In this document: positions 54,422 through 63,578 of the stretch, one piece after another
Position numbering within the stretch: position 1 is the first letter of the stretch
Layout: each line of letters begins with the position of its first letter
Source: Acetobacterium woodii
GTDB taxonomy: Bacteria > Bacillota > Clostridia > Eubacteriales > Eubacteriaceae
DNA length: 64,000 nucleotides
Assembly (NCBI GenBank): GCA_016213825.1
Contig: JACQZP010000031.1
Span: 1-64,000 of the forward strand
Direction of reading: 5' to 3'
Translations under genes and position numbers: made by a program
Notes under the pieces: generated by a model
Database searches by the model: none
The model's input: the letters and a program-made list of their open reading frames with translations, nothing else
What the model was told of the DNA's origin: nothing

Positions 54422-55489
54422 ATGATGAATAAGCTGATTGATAAACTGATTATTTTTGTGTTCTGTCTGGCATTGTATTTAACGACCGTGGACAATGTGT
54501 TGTTGATTGCCCCGGTTTTAGTGGCGGTCATTTTCAGTGCTGCGGCAAGCTATTTAAAAGAAGGGTCAGTGACGGTTGGCTTGTTTGTGGGTTATCTGGT
54601 GATCTGCTTTTTTGAACCGGTGTATCTCACATTCATTCCGTTGATTGGTTATGACATTCTTCTTTCCCAATACAAATGGTTGTGGACTTTGGCGCTTCTG
54701 CCAGCAGCAACAGGATTCACGGAGCTTAGTGGTACTTCAGTGGTGCTGATCCCAATTTTTATGGTGGTAGCCAATTTTCTCAAAAAACGAACCCTTTCGC
54801 TGGAAACATTGAGAAAAGACTATAACGGTCTTCGGGATACTACCAGGGAAACCGCCTTGCAGTTAGAAAAAAAGAATAAAATGTTGATGGAAAAGCAGGA
54901 CTATGAATTGAACCTGGCCACACTAACCGAACGGAACCGGATTGCCAGGGATATTCATGATAATGTGGGGCATATGCTTTCCCGGAGTATTCTGCAAACC
55001 GGCGCGCTGTTGGCGACCACCAAAGAAGCACAAACCAAAGAGGGATTAATTCAAATCAAAGAAACGCTTTCTGAAGCCATGGACAGCATCAGAAGCAGCG
55101 TCCATGATCTCCACGATGAATCCTTGGATTTGCAGGTGGAACTGCAGACGCTGATCAAGAATTTTGAGTTTTGTCCGGTAAAATTTGATTATGATGTGGA
55201 ATCCAGTTTAGATAAAGAAGTCAAATACTGTTTTATCGGGGTGGTCAAAGAAGCTTTTTCAAATATCATCCGCCATTCCAATGCTACCGAAGTCTCATTG
55301 GTGGTCCGTGAACATCCGGGGTTGATTCAGCTAGTGGTTAAGGATAATGGCATCGGTAGAACGAAACTAGACAGCGACGGCATCGGGCTGATGAACATCG
55401 CCGATCGGGTGGCAGCCTTGAACGGCAATGTCAATATTACACCGGATCATGGTTTTAGAATTTTTATTTCAGTGCCGAAAAATGAATAA
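54422..55489 (+). CDS. NarL-type sensor histidine kinase
   Basis: This 355-residue membrane kinase has about four or five N-terminal hydrophobic segments (about 8-120), a coiled coil, a HisKA_3 domain with the phospho-accepting His in ERNRIARDIHDNVGHMLSRS (about 170-190) and an HATPase domain at about 255-353 (VVKEAFSNIIRHSNATEVSL; VVKDNGIGRTKLDSDGIGLM). With the regulator at 55681 it forms a two-component system that probably controls the divergent ABC exporter. The sensor has no large outer domain, so it may sense the membrane or the exporter itself, as in cell-envelope stress systems. Confidence 0.9.
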   Translation: MMNKLIDKLIIFVFCLALYLTTVDNVLLIAPVLVAVIFSAAASYLKEGSVTVGLFVGYLVICFFEPVYLTFIPLIGYDILLSQYKWLWTLALLPAATGFTELSGTSVVLIPIFMVVANFLKKRTLSLETLRKDYNGLRDTTRETALQLEKKNKMLMEKQDYELNLATLTERNRIARDIHDNVGHMLSRSILQTGALLATTKEAQTKEGLIQIKETLSEAMDSIRSSVHDLHDESLDLQVELQTLIKNFEFCPVKFDYDVESSLDKEVKYCFIGVVKEAFSNIIRHSNATEVSLVVREHPGLIQLVVKDNGIGRTKLDSDGIGLMNIADRVAALNGNVNITPDHGFRIFISVPKNE

Positions 55490-55509
55490 AATAAGCAACC
55501 GAGGTAGTG

Positions 55510-55643
55510 CCGTGAGCTTTGCGAATAGTTTCGCACAAAACAATTCTTTCACTGTACATCGTACAGGCTACCACCTGTTCGCCTACACGTTACAGAATTG
55601 GTTGTGGAAACTTAACGCAAAGCAATCATTGTTCGTTGTTTAT
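55510..55643 (+). repeat. 133-bp repeat element, copy 2
   Basis: It matches copy 1 (54111-54243) over its full length with about 20-25 differences and lies between the kinase and regulator genes. The central hairpin is weaker here (ACAGGC-TACC-ACCTGT), so either copy 2 is older or the hairpin is not under constraint. Confidence 0.75.
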
Positions 55644-55680
55644 AAATTGGAAGAAAAGATGATCATAAAAAGGGGGAACC

Positions 55681-56304
55681 ATGAAAATACTTGTCGTTGA
55701 TGATGACCGGCTGGTTTGTGCATCGCTGAAAACGATCATTGAATCCCAGGGGGATATAGAAGTGATCGGAATGGGTCACAATGGTCAGGAAGCCATTGCG
55801 TTATACAAAGCGTTAAAGCCGGATGTTTTACTGATGGATATTCGCATGGAGGTGATGACGGGACTGGAAGCCGCGGTTGTTATTCTTGCTGAGGAGAAGG
55901 AGGCAAAGATATTATTTTTAACGACCTTTCTGGATGATGAATATATTATTAAGGCCCTTAAAATTGGTGCCAAGGGCTATTTGATCAAACAGGATTTTGA
56001 AAGCATTGTACCCTCGCTGAGAGCGGTACAGAGTGGGCAAAGTGTTTTTGGTCAGGATATTGTGACAAAAATACCGGGTTTGATGAGTAATTCAGCGCAG
56101 AAAGAACAGCATAATTTTGATTTAAGTGATAAGGAACGGGAACTCATCGACCTGGTTGCCCAAGGGTTGAGTAACCGGGAGGTCGCCAATAGTCTCTATT
56201 TAAGTGAAGGAACAGTCAGAAATCGCATCAGTGTTATATTGGAAAAGCTGAATCTCCGCGATCGGACTCAGCTGGCCATCTTTTTCTACAAAAACCTGAT
56301 ATGA
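55681..56304 (+). CDS. NarL/LuxR-type response regulator
   Basis: This 207-residue regulator has a receiver domain (1-120) with D7/D8 in VVDDDR, the phospho-acceptor Asp in DVLLMDIRM (about 53) and K in YLIKQ. A LuxR-type helix-turn-helix follows at about 145-200 (LSDKERELIDLVAQGLSNRE; LSEGTVRNRISVILEKLNLR). It partners the kinase upstream. AAAGGGGGAA precedes the ATG. The 133-bp repeat separates it from the kinase gene, which may uncouple their expression. Confidence 0.93.
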   Translation: MKILVVDDDRLVCASLKTIIESQGDIEVIGMGHNGQEAIALYKALKPDVLLMDIRMEVMTGLEAAVVILAEEKEAKILFLTTFLDDEYIIKALKIGAKGYLIKQDFESIVPSLRAVQSGQSVFGQDIVTKIPGLMSNSAQKEQHNFDLSDKERELIDLVAQGLSNREVANSLYLSEGTVRNRISVILEKLNLRDRTQLAIFFYKNLI

Positions 56305-56456
56305 GAATCCGACGGATAGTTTGAAACTACAAATTTAACCGTTCAGATTCGGCAAAGGGTAAGTTAATAATCGATAATATCGGCAATCAAAGGTAATTCG
56401 GGAATTGGTGATTCCCTGATAAAGTTAACAAACCATCGAATGAAAGAGGTGTATTT

Positions 56457-58298
56457 GTGAAAAAAAGAATGAGAAGCGGGATGGTATCATTAGCGATTGT
56501 AACTATGTTGATGTTACCAATGTCGGCCTGTGTAAGGGCAGAAGAAACAACAAATAGTTCCAGTGGTGTTTCGACACCATTGGTGTTTGAAGGTAATTGC
56601 AGTTATCAGACGCATATCCAAAATGCCGGCTGGCAGGACTGGAAGTCAAAAGAATCATTAAGCGGCACAACCGGTCAGGCGTTGCGTTTAGAAGGAATTA
56701 AAATCAAACTCAGCGATTCGCCGAATTTAGGAGTATCCTATCAAACCCATGTTCAAAATGTCGGCTGGCAGGATTGGGTGACTGATGGTGATATGAGTGG
56801 GACCGAAGGGAAATCCCTGAGACTGGAAGCAATCCGGATAAAGCTCACTGGCAGCGAGGCTGACAAATATGATATCTATTATCAGGTTCATGTGCAGAAT
56901 GCCGGCTGGCTGAGCTGGGTCAAAAACGGTGATGTATCAGGTACTGAAGGCAAATCATTGCGGCTGGAAGGGATCAAGATCGTAATTCTGCCCAAAGGGA
57001 CGCCGGCTCCGGTGAACACCGGGTCCATTAAAAATGTTATTTTGATGATATCGGATGGTTGTGGTTCCAATCAAATCTTGGCGACTGATTACTACATCGA
57101 TGGAAAAGCCGGAACCCAGATTTATGAACAATTCCCGACTAAACTGAGTATGAGTACCTACTCCCATAATGAGTTGGGTGCAGCTGATGACCTGGTGAGT
57201 GTCTATGATCCGGAAACAATCTGGAGCAGTTTCGATGTATTGAAAAATTATCCCACCGATTCATCGGCTGCAGCAACGGCTATGGCCTCGGGGACGAAAA
57301 CCTATAATGCGGCGATCGGCGTTGATCAGCAAGAACAAGACCTAGTCAATATCCGAGAAGATTTTGAAGCTCAAAATAAGGCGACTGGTGTGATTACCTC
57401 GGTTGAGTTCAGTCATGCCACACCAGCCAGTTTTGTTGCCCATAATCTCAGCAGACAAAACTACAGTGAGATTGCAAATGAAATGCTAAAAGACAGTAAC
57501 ACCGATGTGATCATGGGTGCCGGAAATCCTCTGTATGACGACAATGGCAAGCTCAGAACGGTTGTTGAAGATAGCAATTATGATTATGTCGGTGGCAAAG
57601 ATACCTGGGATAGTCTGGTCACCGGTAATTTGGGAAACGATGCCGATGGTGATGGGGATCAGGACAATTGGAACCTGATTCAGACAAAAGCAGAATTTGA
57701 AGCGCTGCAGACAGGAAATACGCCGGAGCGGGTTATTGGCATACCGCAGGTATTTCAAACCCTCCAGTTAGACAGAGCAGGAGATGGAACCGTAGCGCCT
57801 TTTACGGTGACAATGAATGATAATGTGCCAACTCTGGATGTCATGGCAAAAAGCGCCCTGAATATTCTGGATAATGACGATGATGGATTCTTTCTGATGA
57901 TTGAAGGTGGTGCAATCGACTGGGCCAGCCATGGTAATTTAAGTGGGCGTTTAATTGAAGAAGAAACGGATTTCAATCACTCGGTGGAAGCAGTATGTAA
58001 CTGGGTTGAAGCCAACAGCAACTGGGATGAAACCCTGGTCATAGTGACCGGCGACCATGAAACTGGATATCTTACTGGCGCTACTGGCGTGTATGGTGAA
58101 GTGAACAATAATGGCAAGGGTGTGATGCCTACTGTGGCATGGAACAGCAGCAACCACACCAACCAGTTGGTGCCCTTCTTTGCCAAAGGATCAGGGTCAG
58201 AATTGTTTAATAATTATGCCAACGGTTCAGATCCGATTAAGGGTGCCTATATGGATAATACCGAAATTTCGTTGGTGATTCGGGATCTACTGAATTAG
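56457..58298 (+). CDS. Secreted alkaline phosphatase with three ChW repeats
   Basis: This 613-residue protein has a signal peptide (MKKRMRSGMVSLAIVTMLML, cleavage near VRAEE), three ChW repeats at about 45-180 (SYQTHIQNAGWQDWKS; VSYQTHVQNVGWQDWVTDGD; YYQVHVQNAGWLSW) and a PhoA-family alkaline phosphatase domain at about 190-613. Metal and nucleophile motifs are seen in LMISDGCGSNQ, PTDSSAAATAMASGTKTYN (catalytic Ser), IEGGAIDWASHGN and VTGDHETGYL. It frees phosphate from organic esters outside the cell. The start is GTG at 56457 behind GAAAGAGGTG. The ChW part is related to that in the peptidase at 10411. Confidence 0.92.
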   Translation: MKKRMRSGMVSLAIVTMLMLPMSACVRAEETTNSSSGVSTPLVFEGNCSYQTHIQNAGWQDWKSKESLSGTTGQALRLEGIKIKLSDSPNLGVSYQTHVQNVGWQDWVTDGDMSGTEGKSLRLEAIRIKLTGSEADKYDIYYQVHVQNAGWLSWVKNGDVSGTEGKSLRLEGIKIVILPKGTPAPVNTGSIKNVILMISDGCGSNQILATDYYIDGKAGTQIYEQFPTKLSMSTYSHNELGAADDLVSVYDPETIWSSFDVLKNYPTDSSAAATAMASGTKTYNAAIGVDQQEQDLVNIREDFEAQNKATGVITSVEFSHATPASFVAHNLSRQNYSEIANEMLKDSNTDVIMGAGNPLYDDNGKLRTVVEDSNYDYVGGKDTWDSLVTGNLGNDADGDGDQDNWNLIQTKAEFEALQTGNTPERVIGIPQVFQTLQLDRAGDGTVAPFTVTMNDNVPTLDVMAKSALNILDNDDDGFFLMIEGGAIDWASHGNLSGRLIEEETDFNHSVEAVCNWVEANSNWDETLVIVTGDHETGYLTGATGVYGEVNNNGKGVMPTVAWNSSNHTNQLVPFFAKGSGSELFNNYANGSDPIKGAYMDNTEISLVIRDLLN

Positions 58299-58308
58299 AA
58301 TCAGATCC

Positions 58309-58360
58309 AAACAACCTGTTATTGCTCACATAAATTAATGTGATACGATAACAGGTTGTT
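58309..58360. terminator. Terminator after the alkaline phosphatase gene
   Basis: AACAACCTGTTAT and ATAACAGGTTGTT pair perfectly and TTTCT follows. The loop contains a second small hairpin, CACATAAATTAATGTG. Confidence 0.8.
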
Positions 58361-58390
58361 TTTCTAGAAAAAAGATGGCAAGTGAAAAGA

Positions 58391-58837
58391 TCAGTCGAGA
58401 TATAGGTTAAAAGCTTTATTCAGGATACGTTCCAGTTGTTCAGGAAGAATACCAAATACAATCGCAACACCCTCAACATGACAGCTAGAACCGGCCGTTC
58501 GATGTTTGTCCGATTCATCTTCAGTAATTGAAAACATGCAGCTGTTGCCTTGGGCATTTAGAAGCGCTTTAATATGACCAATGATGCCACCGAGAGCGGT
58601 GACTTGCTGGGACACCTGTTTTAATAAACCATCTAGAATAGTTTCGGATTCTTCAAAAGATGTATCAATATCGAATTTGTAGGAGCCCACCAGACTGGTA
58701 TCATGGATTTTTACCGTAATGGGATGGTGCGAATGGTGATGTTGTTCTGGTTGGTGGGAAGATTCGGGATGGTCATCATGACATCCGCAGCTGCAATTTT
58801 CGTCGTGGTGGTGATGTTTTGAATGATCGGTGTTCAT
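58391..58837 (-). CDS. His-rich metal-binding protein next to CobW GTPase
   Basis: This 148-residue protein was not assigned to a named family. Residues 3-42 are packed with His, Cys and acidic residues (HSKHHHHDENCSCGCHDDH; HQPEQHHHSHHP), a typical nickel/zinc/cobalt reservoir. The rest (about 43-148) is a compact alpha/beta domain with two cysteines. It ends the operon with the CobW-type GTPase (14-base gap), so it may deliver metal to or from that GTPase, for use in the methyltransferase or its corrinoid protein. That is inference from position and composition. Confidence 0.72.
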   Translation of the reverse strand: MNTDHSKHHHHDENCSCGCHDDHPESSHQPEQHHHSHHPITVKIHDTSLVGSYKFDIDTSFEESETILDGLLKQVSQQVTALGGIIGHIKALLNAQGNSCMFSITEDESDKHRTAGSSCHVEGVAIVFGILPEQLERILNKAFNLYLD

Positions 58838-58851
58838 ATTGGTATCCTTTC

Positions 58852-59454
58852 TTATTTAGCACCCAGGATGGCTTCAAAAACAATGGGATCAATACGTTGG
58901 GTAGCACTGATATTAAAAAATTGAGCATTGCTGTTGAATGTTCGGATCGAGTCTTCCACCTTTGATAAGCTATCCTCATCGACCAGATCAACCTTGTTGA
59001 TCAGAATAACTTCCGCTGCATCAAGTTGACCTTCCAGCAGCATTTCCATGGGTCGAAGCAGGCGCAGCCAGCGTTTGGCGTCCGTCACGCAGGTGATGCT
59101 GCAATCAAGATCAGGTAAAGAATGGTTGATGGTTTTTCTGATATTCTCAGGGTAGGCCACCCCGGTTGCTTCCATAATAATCAGTTCGGGGTTAAAATCC
59201 TCGATGATCTTGTGAAGCCCGAGAACAAGCTCGCCCGCCATGGTACAGCAGACACATCCAGAAAACAGATTGGCGACCTCATAACCACTGTTTTGCAGAA
59301 TTTTGTCATCAATGCTGACTTCGCCAATTTCGTTTTCCAGGATGACCACTTTGGTTCTGTTTTCGGAATCAGCGCCGATGACATGTCTGGCCAGTTGGAT
59401 CACGACACTTGTTTTTCCGGATCCCAGAAATCCGCCTAAAATTATTACTTTCAT
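58852..59454 (-). CDS. CobW/HypB/UreG-type GTPase
   Basis: This 200-residue P-loop GTPase is a metallochaperone of the G3E group. Walker A is GGFLGSGKTSV (6-16), the CXCC metal motif is SGCVCCTMAGE (about 65-75), Walker B is IIMEATGVAYP and the base-specific NKVD is at about 151-154. It is shorter than full CobW proteins, lacking the C-terminal CobW_C domain; the next gene may replace it. Its upstream neighbour encodes a UroD-type methyltransferase, so it probably serves metal or cofactor insertion there. Confidence 0.88.
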   Translation of the reverse strand: MKVIILGGFLGSGKTSVVIQLARHVIGADSENRTKVVILENEIGEVSIDDKILQNSGYEVANLFSGCVCCTMAGELVLGLHKIIEDFNPELIIMEATGVAYPENIRKTINHSLPDLDCSITCVTDAKRWLRLLRPMEMLLEGQLDAAEVILINKVDLVDEDSLSKVEDSIRTFNSNAQFFNISATQRIDPIVFEAILGAK

Positions 59455-59549
59455 ATTATCACCTAATTTTCCTGTTTGAGACTTAAAAAACGATGAACAA
59501 TTGAGCAGTATGCGAGTTGATGGAAAAACCGTTTATTCAATTCTTCAGT

Positions 59550-60566
59550 TTAGTTATAGACCGTCTTGCTAAGTTTTCTGGCTTCATCGATGATCCAGCC
59601 ATTGACTTCCTGAACTTTTGGATCAAAATAATCCAGCGAGGTAATCATCCCATTGAAGATAAATCCACCATCGGTGGCTAATCGATCAAAGGTCTCCCGC
59701 ACGGCTTCTCGTACTTCTTCTTCATCAACAATTGGCCAGGTACTGGGCATTCTGAATTCAAAACCGCCGTTGATGGCAAGTTTAGAACCGAATTTTTGCT
59801 TCATGCCAACCAGATCATTTTCAACCTGAGCGGGATCCCAAACGTTTACACCAATATCGACCATGGAGGGAATCAGATCTTCGCAACGGCCACAGTTGTG
59901 GTAAAAAATCGGAACATTTTCGTCCCGGACCAGGTCCAGACATTTTTTATACCGGGGCACAAAGATCTCTTCAAATAATCTGGGAGAAATGAACGGATTA
60001 AGTTTTGAAGCGGTATCATCAAGAAGATAGTAACCTTCAGGTTTGTAATAATGCAGCAGGTTTTTGGTGATATAAAGGGAATGCTCCAGCATGTAATCAA
60101 GCAACTCTTCGACCTCTTCCTGCTCTTCATAAATGGCACAAAGTCCTTCGGTGAAGCCCATAAAGCCAATGAATTGTTGGAATAAATCAGCAAATCCACT
60201 GAGGACAAAGGCGGTTTGATCGGGGTCTTGAACGTATTTTTTTCGGTCTGCCTTAGCGGCGGCTTCCCAGTCAAATCCGGTATAATCTGGCGCTTTAATG
60301 ACGTCTCGCCATTTCGTGACGTCGGTTAGAATAAAGTCATTGGGTTTGGGCAGAGCGGCGAAATTAATTTCTTCACCGGTTACAAAGGTGACACCCCAGG
60401 GGTCAACGCCACCACCAGGGCCTCTAAAACTACCTAAAATACAAGGGTCTGCCATCGTGAGAAGTGGCGCATCAGGGCCGAAAAACGATGATACTGGTAC
60501 GTATTCAGGCATTTCGCCCCGGGCCACTCGCAAAAAGTTTTCTTTCTGAGTTAAATGAGCTGTCAT
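59550..60566 (-). CDS. UroD-fold methyltransferase-like protein (MtaA/CmuA type)
   Basis: This 338-residue protein has the uroporphyrinogen-decarboxylase fold. The zinc H-x-C motif is in IFYHNCGRCEDLIPSMVDIG (about 225-245), followed by NGGFEFRMPSTWP. It is related to the protein at 39081 but not closely. The ATG at 60566 follows AAGGAGG; a longer frame to 60599 has no site. With the GTPase and His-rich gene downstream it forms a three-gene operon, probably a methyl-transfer enzyme plus its metal-loading proteins. No corrinoid protein gene is in view. It is not a haem-pathway HemE because the arginine-rich start (RxPVWxMRQAGR) is absent. Confidence 0.8.
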   Translation of the reverse strand: MTAHLTQKENFLRVARGEMPEYVPVSSFFGPDAPLLTMADPCILGSFRGPGGGVDPWGVTFVTGEEINFAALPKPNDFILTDVTKWRDVIKAPDYTGFDWEAAAKADRKKYVQDPDQTAFVLSGFADLFQQFIGFMGFTEGLCAIYEEQEEVEELLDYMLEHSLYITKNLLHYYKPEGYYLLDDTASKLNPFISPRLFEEIFVPRYKKCLDLVRDENVPIFYHNCGRCEDLIPSMVDIGVNVWDPAQVENDLVGMKQKFGSKLAINGGFEFRMPSTWPIVDEEEVREAVRETFDRLATDGGFIFNGMITSLDYFDPKVQEVNGWIIDEARKLSKTVYN

Positions 60567-60599
60567 ACTTGTCCTCCTTGAGTATTGAATTATAAACAA

Positions 60600-60993
60600 G
60601 TTTAATATTCAATGTTGGTTTTGTCAATTCTTTTGTAATAATAATTAAATTTACTATAATAACGTTTGCAGATTGTTGGATAAACGTGATGATAGGAGCG
60701 TCGTTCTATAAATAATACAGAGATTACTTGAAAAATTAGTGAAGAAAAATAGTTGAATGCGTTTGATGTTAAATAAATTTAAAAGTTTACGTCATCATAT
60801 TTTAGCGATTGTTGAATAAAAACACGTGAACATTTATAATAATGACTAAATTGAAGCATTGATCTGTTGTTGTATAACGTCGGGACATAACATATAATTA
60901 TTAAAAAGAGATGAAATTGCTGTGGAGTTGCCACGGCAAGACGATGGATCGATGTTTTTAGATAAGTCAAATCGAGTAGAAAAAGAGGTTGTC
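60600..60993. other. Non-coding stretch before the cardiolipin synthase gene
   Basis: AT-rich with no convincing gene. In-frame codons at 60922 (GTG) and 60952 (ATG) extend the cardiolipin synthase frame but have no ribosome site. Confidence 0.4.
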
Positions 60994-62520
60994 ATGAGAA
61001 ATTCAGCAAATCATTTTCAAAGCATGTTCAGGTTTTTAATTAATGTGGTGTTGATTCTGTTGCAGTTAACCATCATTGGTATTGTGATTCTCCAATTTTC
61101 AGATTATGCAGTATATGCATATTGGGTAATTGAAGCAATTGCAGTGCTGGTCGTATTGAACATTGTTTATCGAAAAAAAACGGCAGCCTATAAAATATCC
61201 TGGATCATCTTTGTCTTGATTCTTCCGGCGGTGGGGATTGTCCTCTACTTTATTTGGGGACGGCAGCATGTATCAAAAAAGTCCAAGGCTCGCTGGGATA
61301 AAATTAATCGGAATACTTATGAAAAACTGAGTCAAAATAGGGTTGTTTTTGAAGAGCTAAACGACTCGGGAATAAAAAAAGAAGTAGACCTGGTATATCG
61401 GCTATGTGGCCTGCCGGTCTGGAAAAATACCAAAACAAAGTATTTAAGATTAGGGGAGGAAATGCATCGGGCCAATCTGGAAGCCATTATGAGTGCAGAA
61501 AAATTCATTTTTTTGGAGTATTTTATTGTAACTGGCGGAAAAATGTATGATGAATTGATGTCGGCTTTGTTTGAAAAAGTGGCTATGGGGGTTGAAGTAC
61601 GGATGATGGTCGATGAAATGGGTAGTTTATCAACGCTACCAAAGGATTTTTATCAAATCTGTGCCGCACATCAGATCAAAAGCATTCCCTTTAATCCGTT
61701 GTCAGCTTCACTTTTTAAATTTATTAGCTTTCGGGATCATCGGAAAATGACGATCGTGGATGGTAATGTGGCCATTACCGGTGGAATCAACATCGGGGAT
61801 GAATATATCAATGAAAAAGTAAGGTTTGGACATTGGAAGGATATGGCCGTGCATCTGGAAGGGGATGCGGTTTTTAGCCTGACAACCATGTTTCTTAACA
61901 TATGGGAATACGTCTCTGGGGAATCATCTCAAATTGAAGATTATCGGGGTACCCGGGAAAGTCCCAAAGCGGATGGTCTGGTTATGCCCTTTTGTGATGG
62001 CCCGACTAATTTAAAAAATCCGGCGGTCAATACCTATATGACTGTTTTTAACAATGCCAAGGAATATATTTATCTTACAACGCCCTATCTTATTCTAGAT
62101 ACCGACCTGACAAATTGTATTTTATTGGCGGCACGTAGTGGCGTCGATGTCCGCATTATTACTCCGGGGATTCCTGATAAAAAAATGGTTTATGCCACAA
62201 CCCGGGCCTTTTATGGGGATCTTTTAGCTGAAGGGGTGCGAATTTACGAATACGCTCCGGGATTCATTCACGGAAAGGTTCTGGTAACAGATGATCAGGT
62301 GTCAATTGTTGGATCAATTAACATGGATTATCGTAGTCTGACCTGGAATTATGAATGTGGAACCTGGATTTATGGGTCTGAAACGGTGTTGGAGATCAAA
62401 AAAGATCTGTTGGACTGCATTAATGTAAGTCGAGAGGTGCGCTATGCGGATTGGGAGAAATCATCATTTATTAAAAAGGTGGGGCAGTCTGTTTTAAGAA
62501 TCATGGGTCCGTTGATGTAA
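60994..62520 (+). CDS. cls: Cardiolipin synthase (phospholipase D family)
   Basis: This 508-residue membrane enzyme joins two phosphatidylglycerols into cardiolipin. Two N-terminal membrane segments (about 12-36 and 40-60) and a third near 70-90 precede two PLD catalytic motifs, HRKMTIVDGNVAITGG (about 250) and HGKVLVTDDQVSIVGS (about 425), both with intact H-x-K-x4-D. The ATG at 60994, behind AGAGG, gives a typical start MRNSANHF. Length is normal for bacterial Cls. The nitrilase-family gene follows by 22 bases and may share the transcript. Confidence 0.92.
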   Translation: MRNSANHFQSMFRFLINVVLILLQLTIIGIVILQFSDYAVYAYWVIEAIAVLVVLNIVYRKKTAAYKISWIIFVLILPAVGIVLYFIWGRQHVSKKSKARWDKINRNTYEKLSQNRVVFEELNDSGIKKEVDLVYRLCGLPVWKNTKTKYLRLGEEMHRANLEAIMSAEKFIFLEYFIVTGGKMYDELMSALFEKVAMGVEVRMMVDEMGSLSTLPKDFYQICAAHQIKSIPFNPLSASLFKFISFRDHRKMTIVDGNVAITGGINIGDEYINEKVRFGHWKDMAVHLEGDAVFSLTTMFLNIWEYVSGESSQIEDYRGTRESPKADGLVMPFCDGPTNLKNPAVNTYMTVFNNAKEYIYLTTPYLILDTDLTNCILLAARSGVDVRIITPGIPDKKMVYATTRAFYGDLLAEGVRIYEYAPGFIHGKVLVTDDQVSIVGSINMDYRSLTWNYECGTWIYGSETVLEIKKDLLDCINVSREVRYADWEKSSFIKKVGQSVLRIMGPLM

Positions 62521-62542
62521 TTAAATAATGGAGGAAACGTTT

Positions 62543-63331
62543 ATGAAGATAGTTGCAGTTCAAATGAAGGTTGCGTTAAAACAGGTCGAGCAAAATTATG
62601 CCAATGCCGAAGCATGGATTCGAAAAGCCGCAACTGCTGAAGCAGATGTGGTGGTGTTGCCGGAAATGTGGAGCGGTGGATTTATTACCAGTGAGTTGGA
62701 TGAGCGGCTGGCAGATGTGGATGGACAACGTACGCGAGCATTTTTGGCAAAACTGGCTGGTGAACTGAAGATTAATATTGTGGGTGGCTCGGTGGCAACT
62801 AAAAAGGGCGCGGATTATTTTAATACGTGTTACGTAGCTGACCGCGAGGGCCGTATTATAGCAGACTATGATAAGGCTCATTTGTTCAGTTTTGCAGGCG
62901 AAGACCAACGCTATCGTTCTGGTGATAAACTGGCGACTTTTCAACTTGATGGGATAGCGTGCGGCGTTGTGATCTGCTATGAGATCCGTTTCCCTGAGTG
63001 GTGCAGAAAACAAGCCCTAGCTGGGACAAAAGTCCTTTTTATACCAGCCGAATGGCCCTTGCTGCGGGTGGGTCACTGGCGTATTTTAAACCAGGCCAGA
63101 GCCATCGAAAACCAGATGTTTGTAGTGGCTGTCAATGGCTGTGGTGATGCGATGAAAGATCGTCAAAACGCCGGGAATTCGGTGATCATTGATCCTTTGG
63201 GAAATCTGCTGGCCGACGCCGGAGAAGTACCACAAGAAAAGATGATTCTGGGGGATCTGGATTTGGCCGAGCTGGATAAGATTAGAAATAACATGACCGT
63301 CTTTAATGATCGGAGAATCGATCTTTATTAA
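62543..63331 (+). CDS. Carbon-nitrogen hydrolase (nitrilase family)
   Basis: This 262-residue enzyme hydrolyses an amide or nitrile. The catalytic triad is Glu in VVLPEMWSGG (about 43), Lys in DYDKAHLFSF (about 113) and Cys in GVVICYEIRFPEW (about 147). It resembles omega-amidase/YafV-type members that clear alpha-keto-glutaramate-like amides, but the substrate is not certain. GGAGG precedes the ATG at 62543. Confidence 0.9.
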   Translation: MKIVAVQMKVALKQVEQNYANAEAWIRKAATAEADVVVLPEMWSGGFITSELDERLADVDGQRTRAFLAKLAGELKINIVGGSVATKKGADYFNTCYVADREGRIIADYDKAHLFSFAGEDQRYRSGDKLATFQLDGIACGVVICYEIRFPEWCRKQALAGTKVLFIPAEWPLLRVGHWRILNQARAIENQMFVVAVNGCGDAMKDRQNAGNSVIIDPLGNLLADAGEVPQEKMILGDLDLAELDKIRNNMTVFNDRRIDLY

Positions 63332-63578
63332 TTTAATGAAAAAATTTAATAAAAATAGCAGTAAAAAATAATGTGAGATTCGTTACCGGGTGGCAGGTCT
63401 TTTGGTAGCGTAATAAAAAAGTGGGATAAGTCGTTTAAAATTGATCCTGGCGGGTATGAGGACAAAAGGAATGCATGTGAATAAGCCCATTTTATTTGAT
63501 TTATTCTGGTTGAAGATGATCGTTTAATCTTTGGAAAATGGTAAGTACGATGATTGAAAGTTTAAGGAGGCTAAAATA
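63332..63578. other. Intergenic, promoter region of the LRR gene
   Basis: No gene is supported. TAAGGAGG at 63563-63570 is the ribosome site of the next gene. Confidence 0.4.

Noticed and set aside
59550-60566. Haem-pathway uroporphyrinogen decarboxylase (hemE)
   Set aside because: The N-terminal arginine motif needed for porphyrin binding is absent, and a zinc-type H-x-C motif is present.
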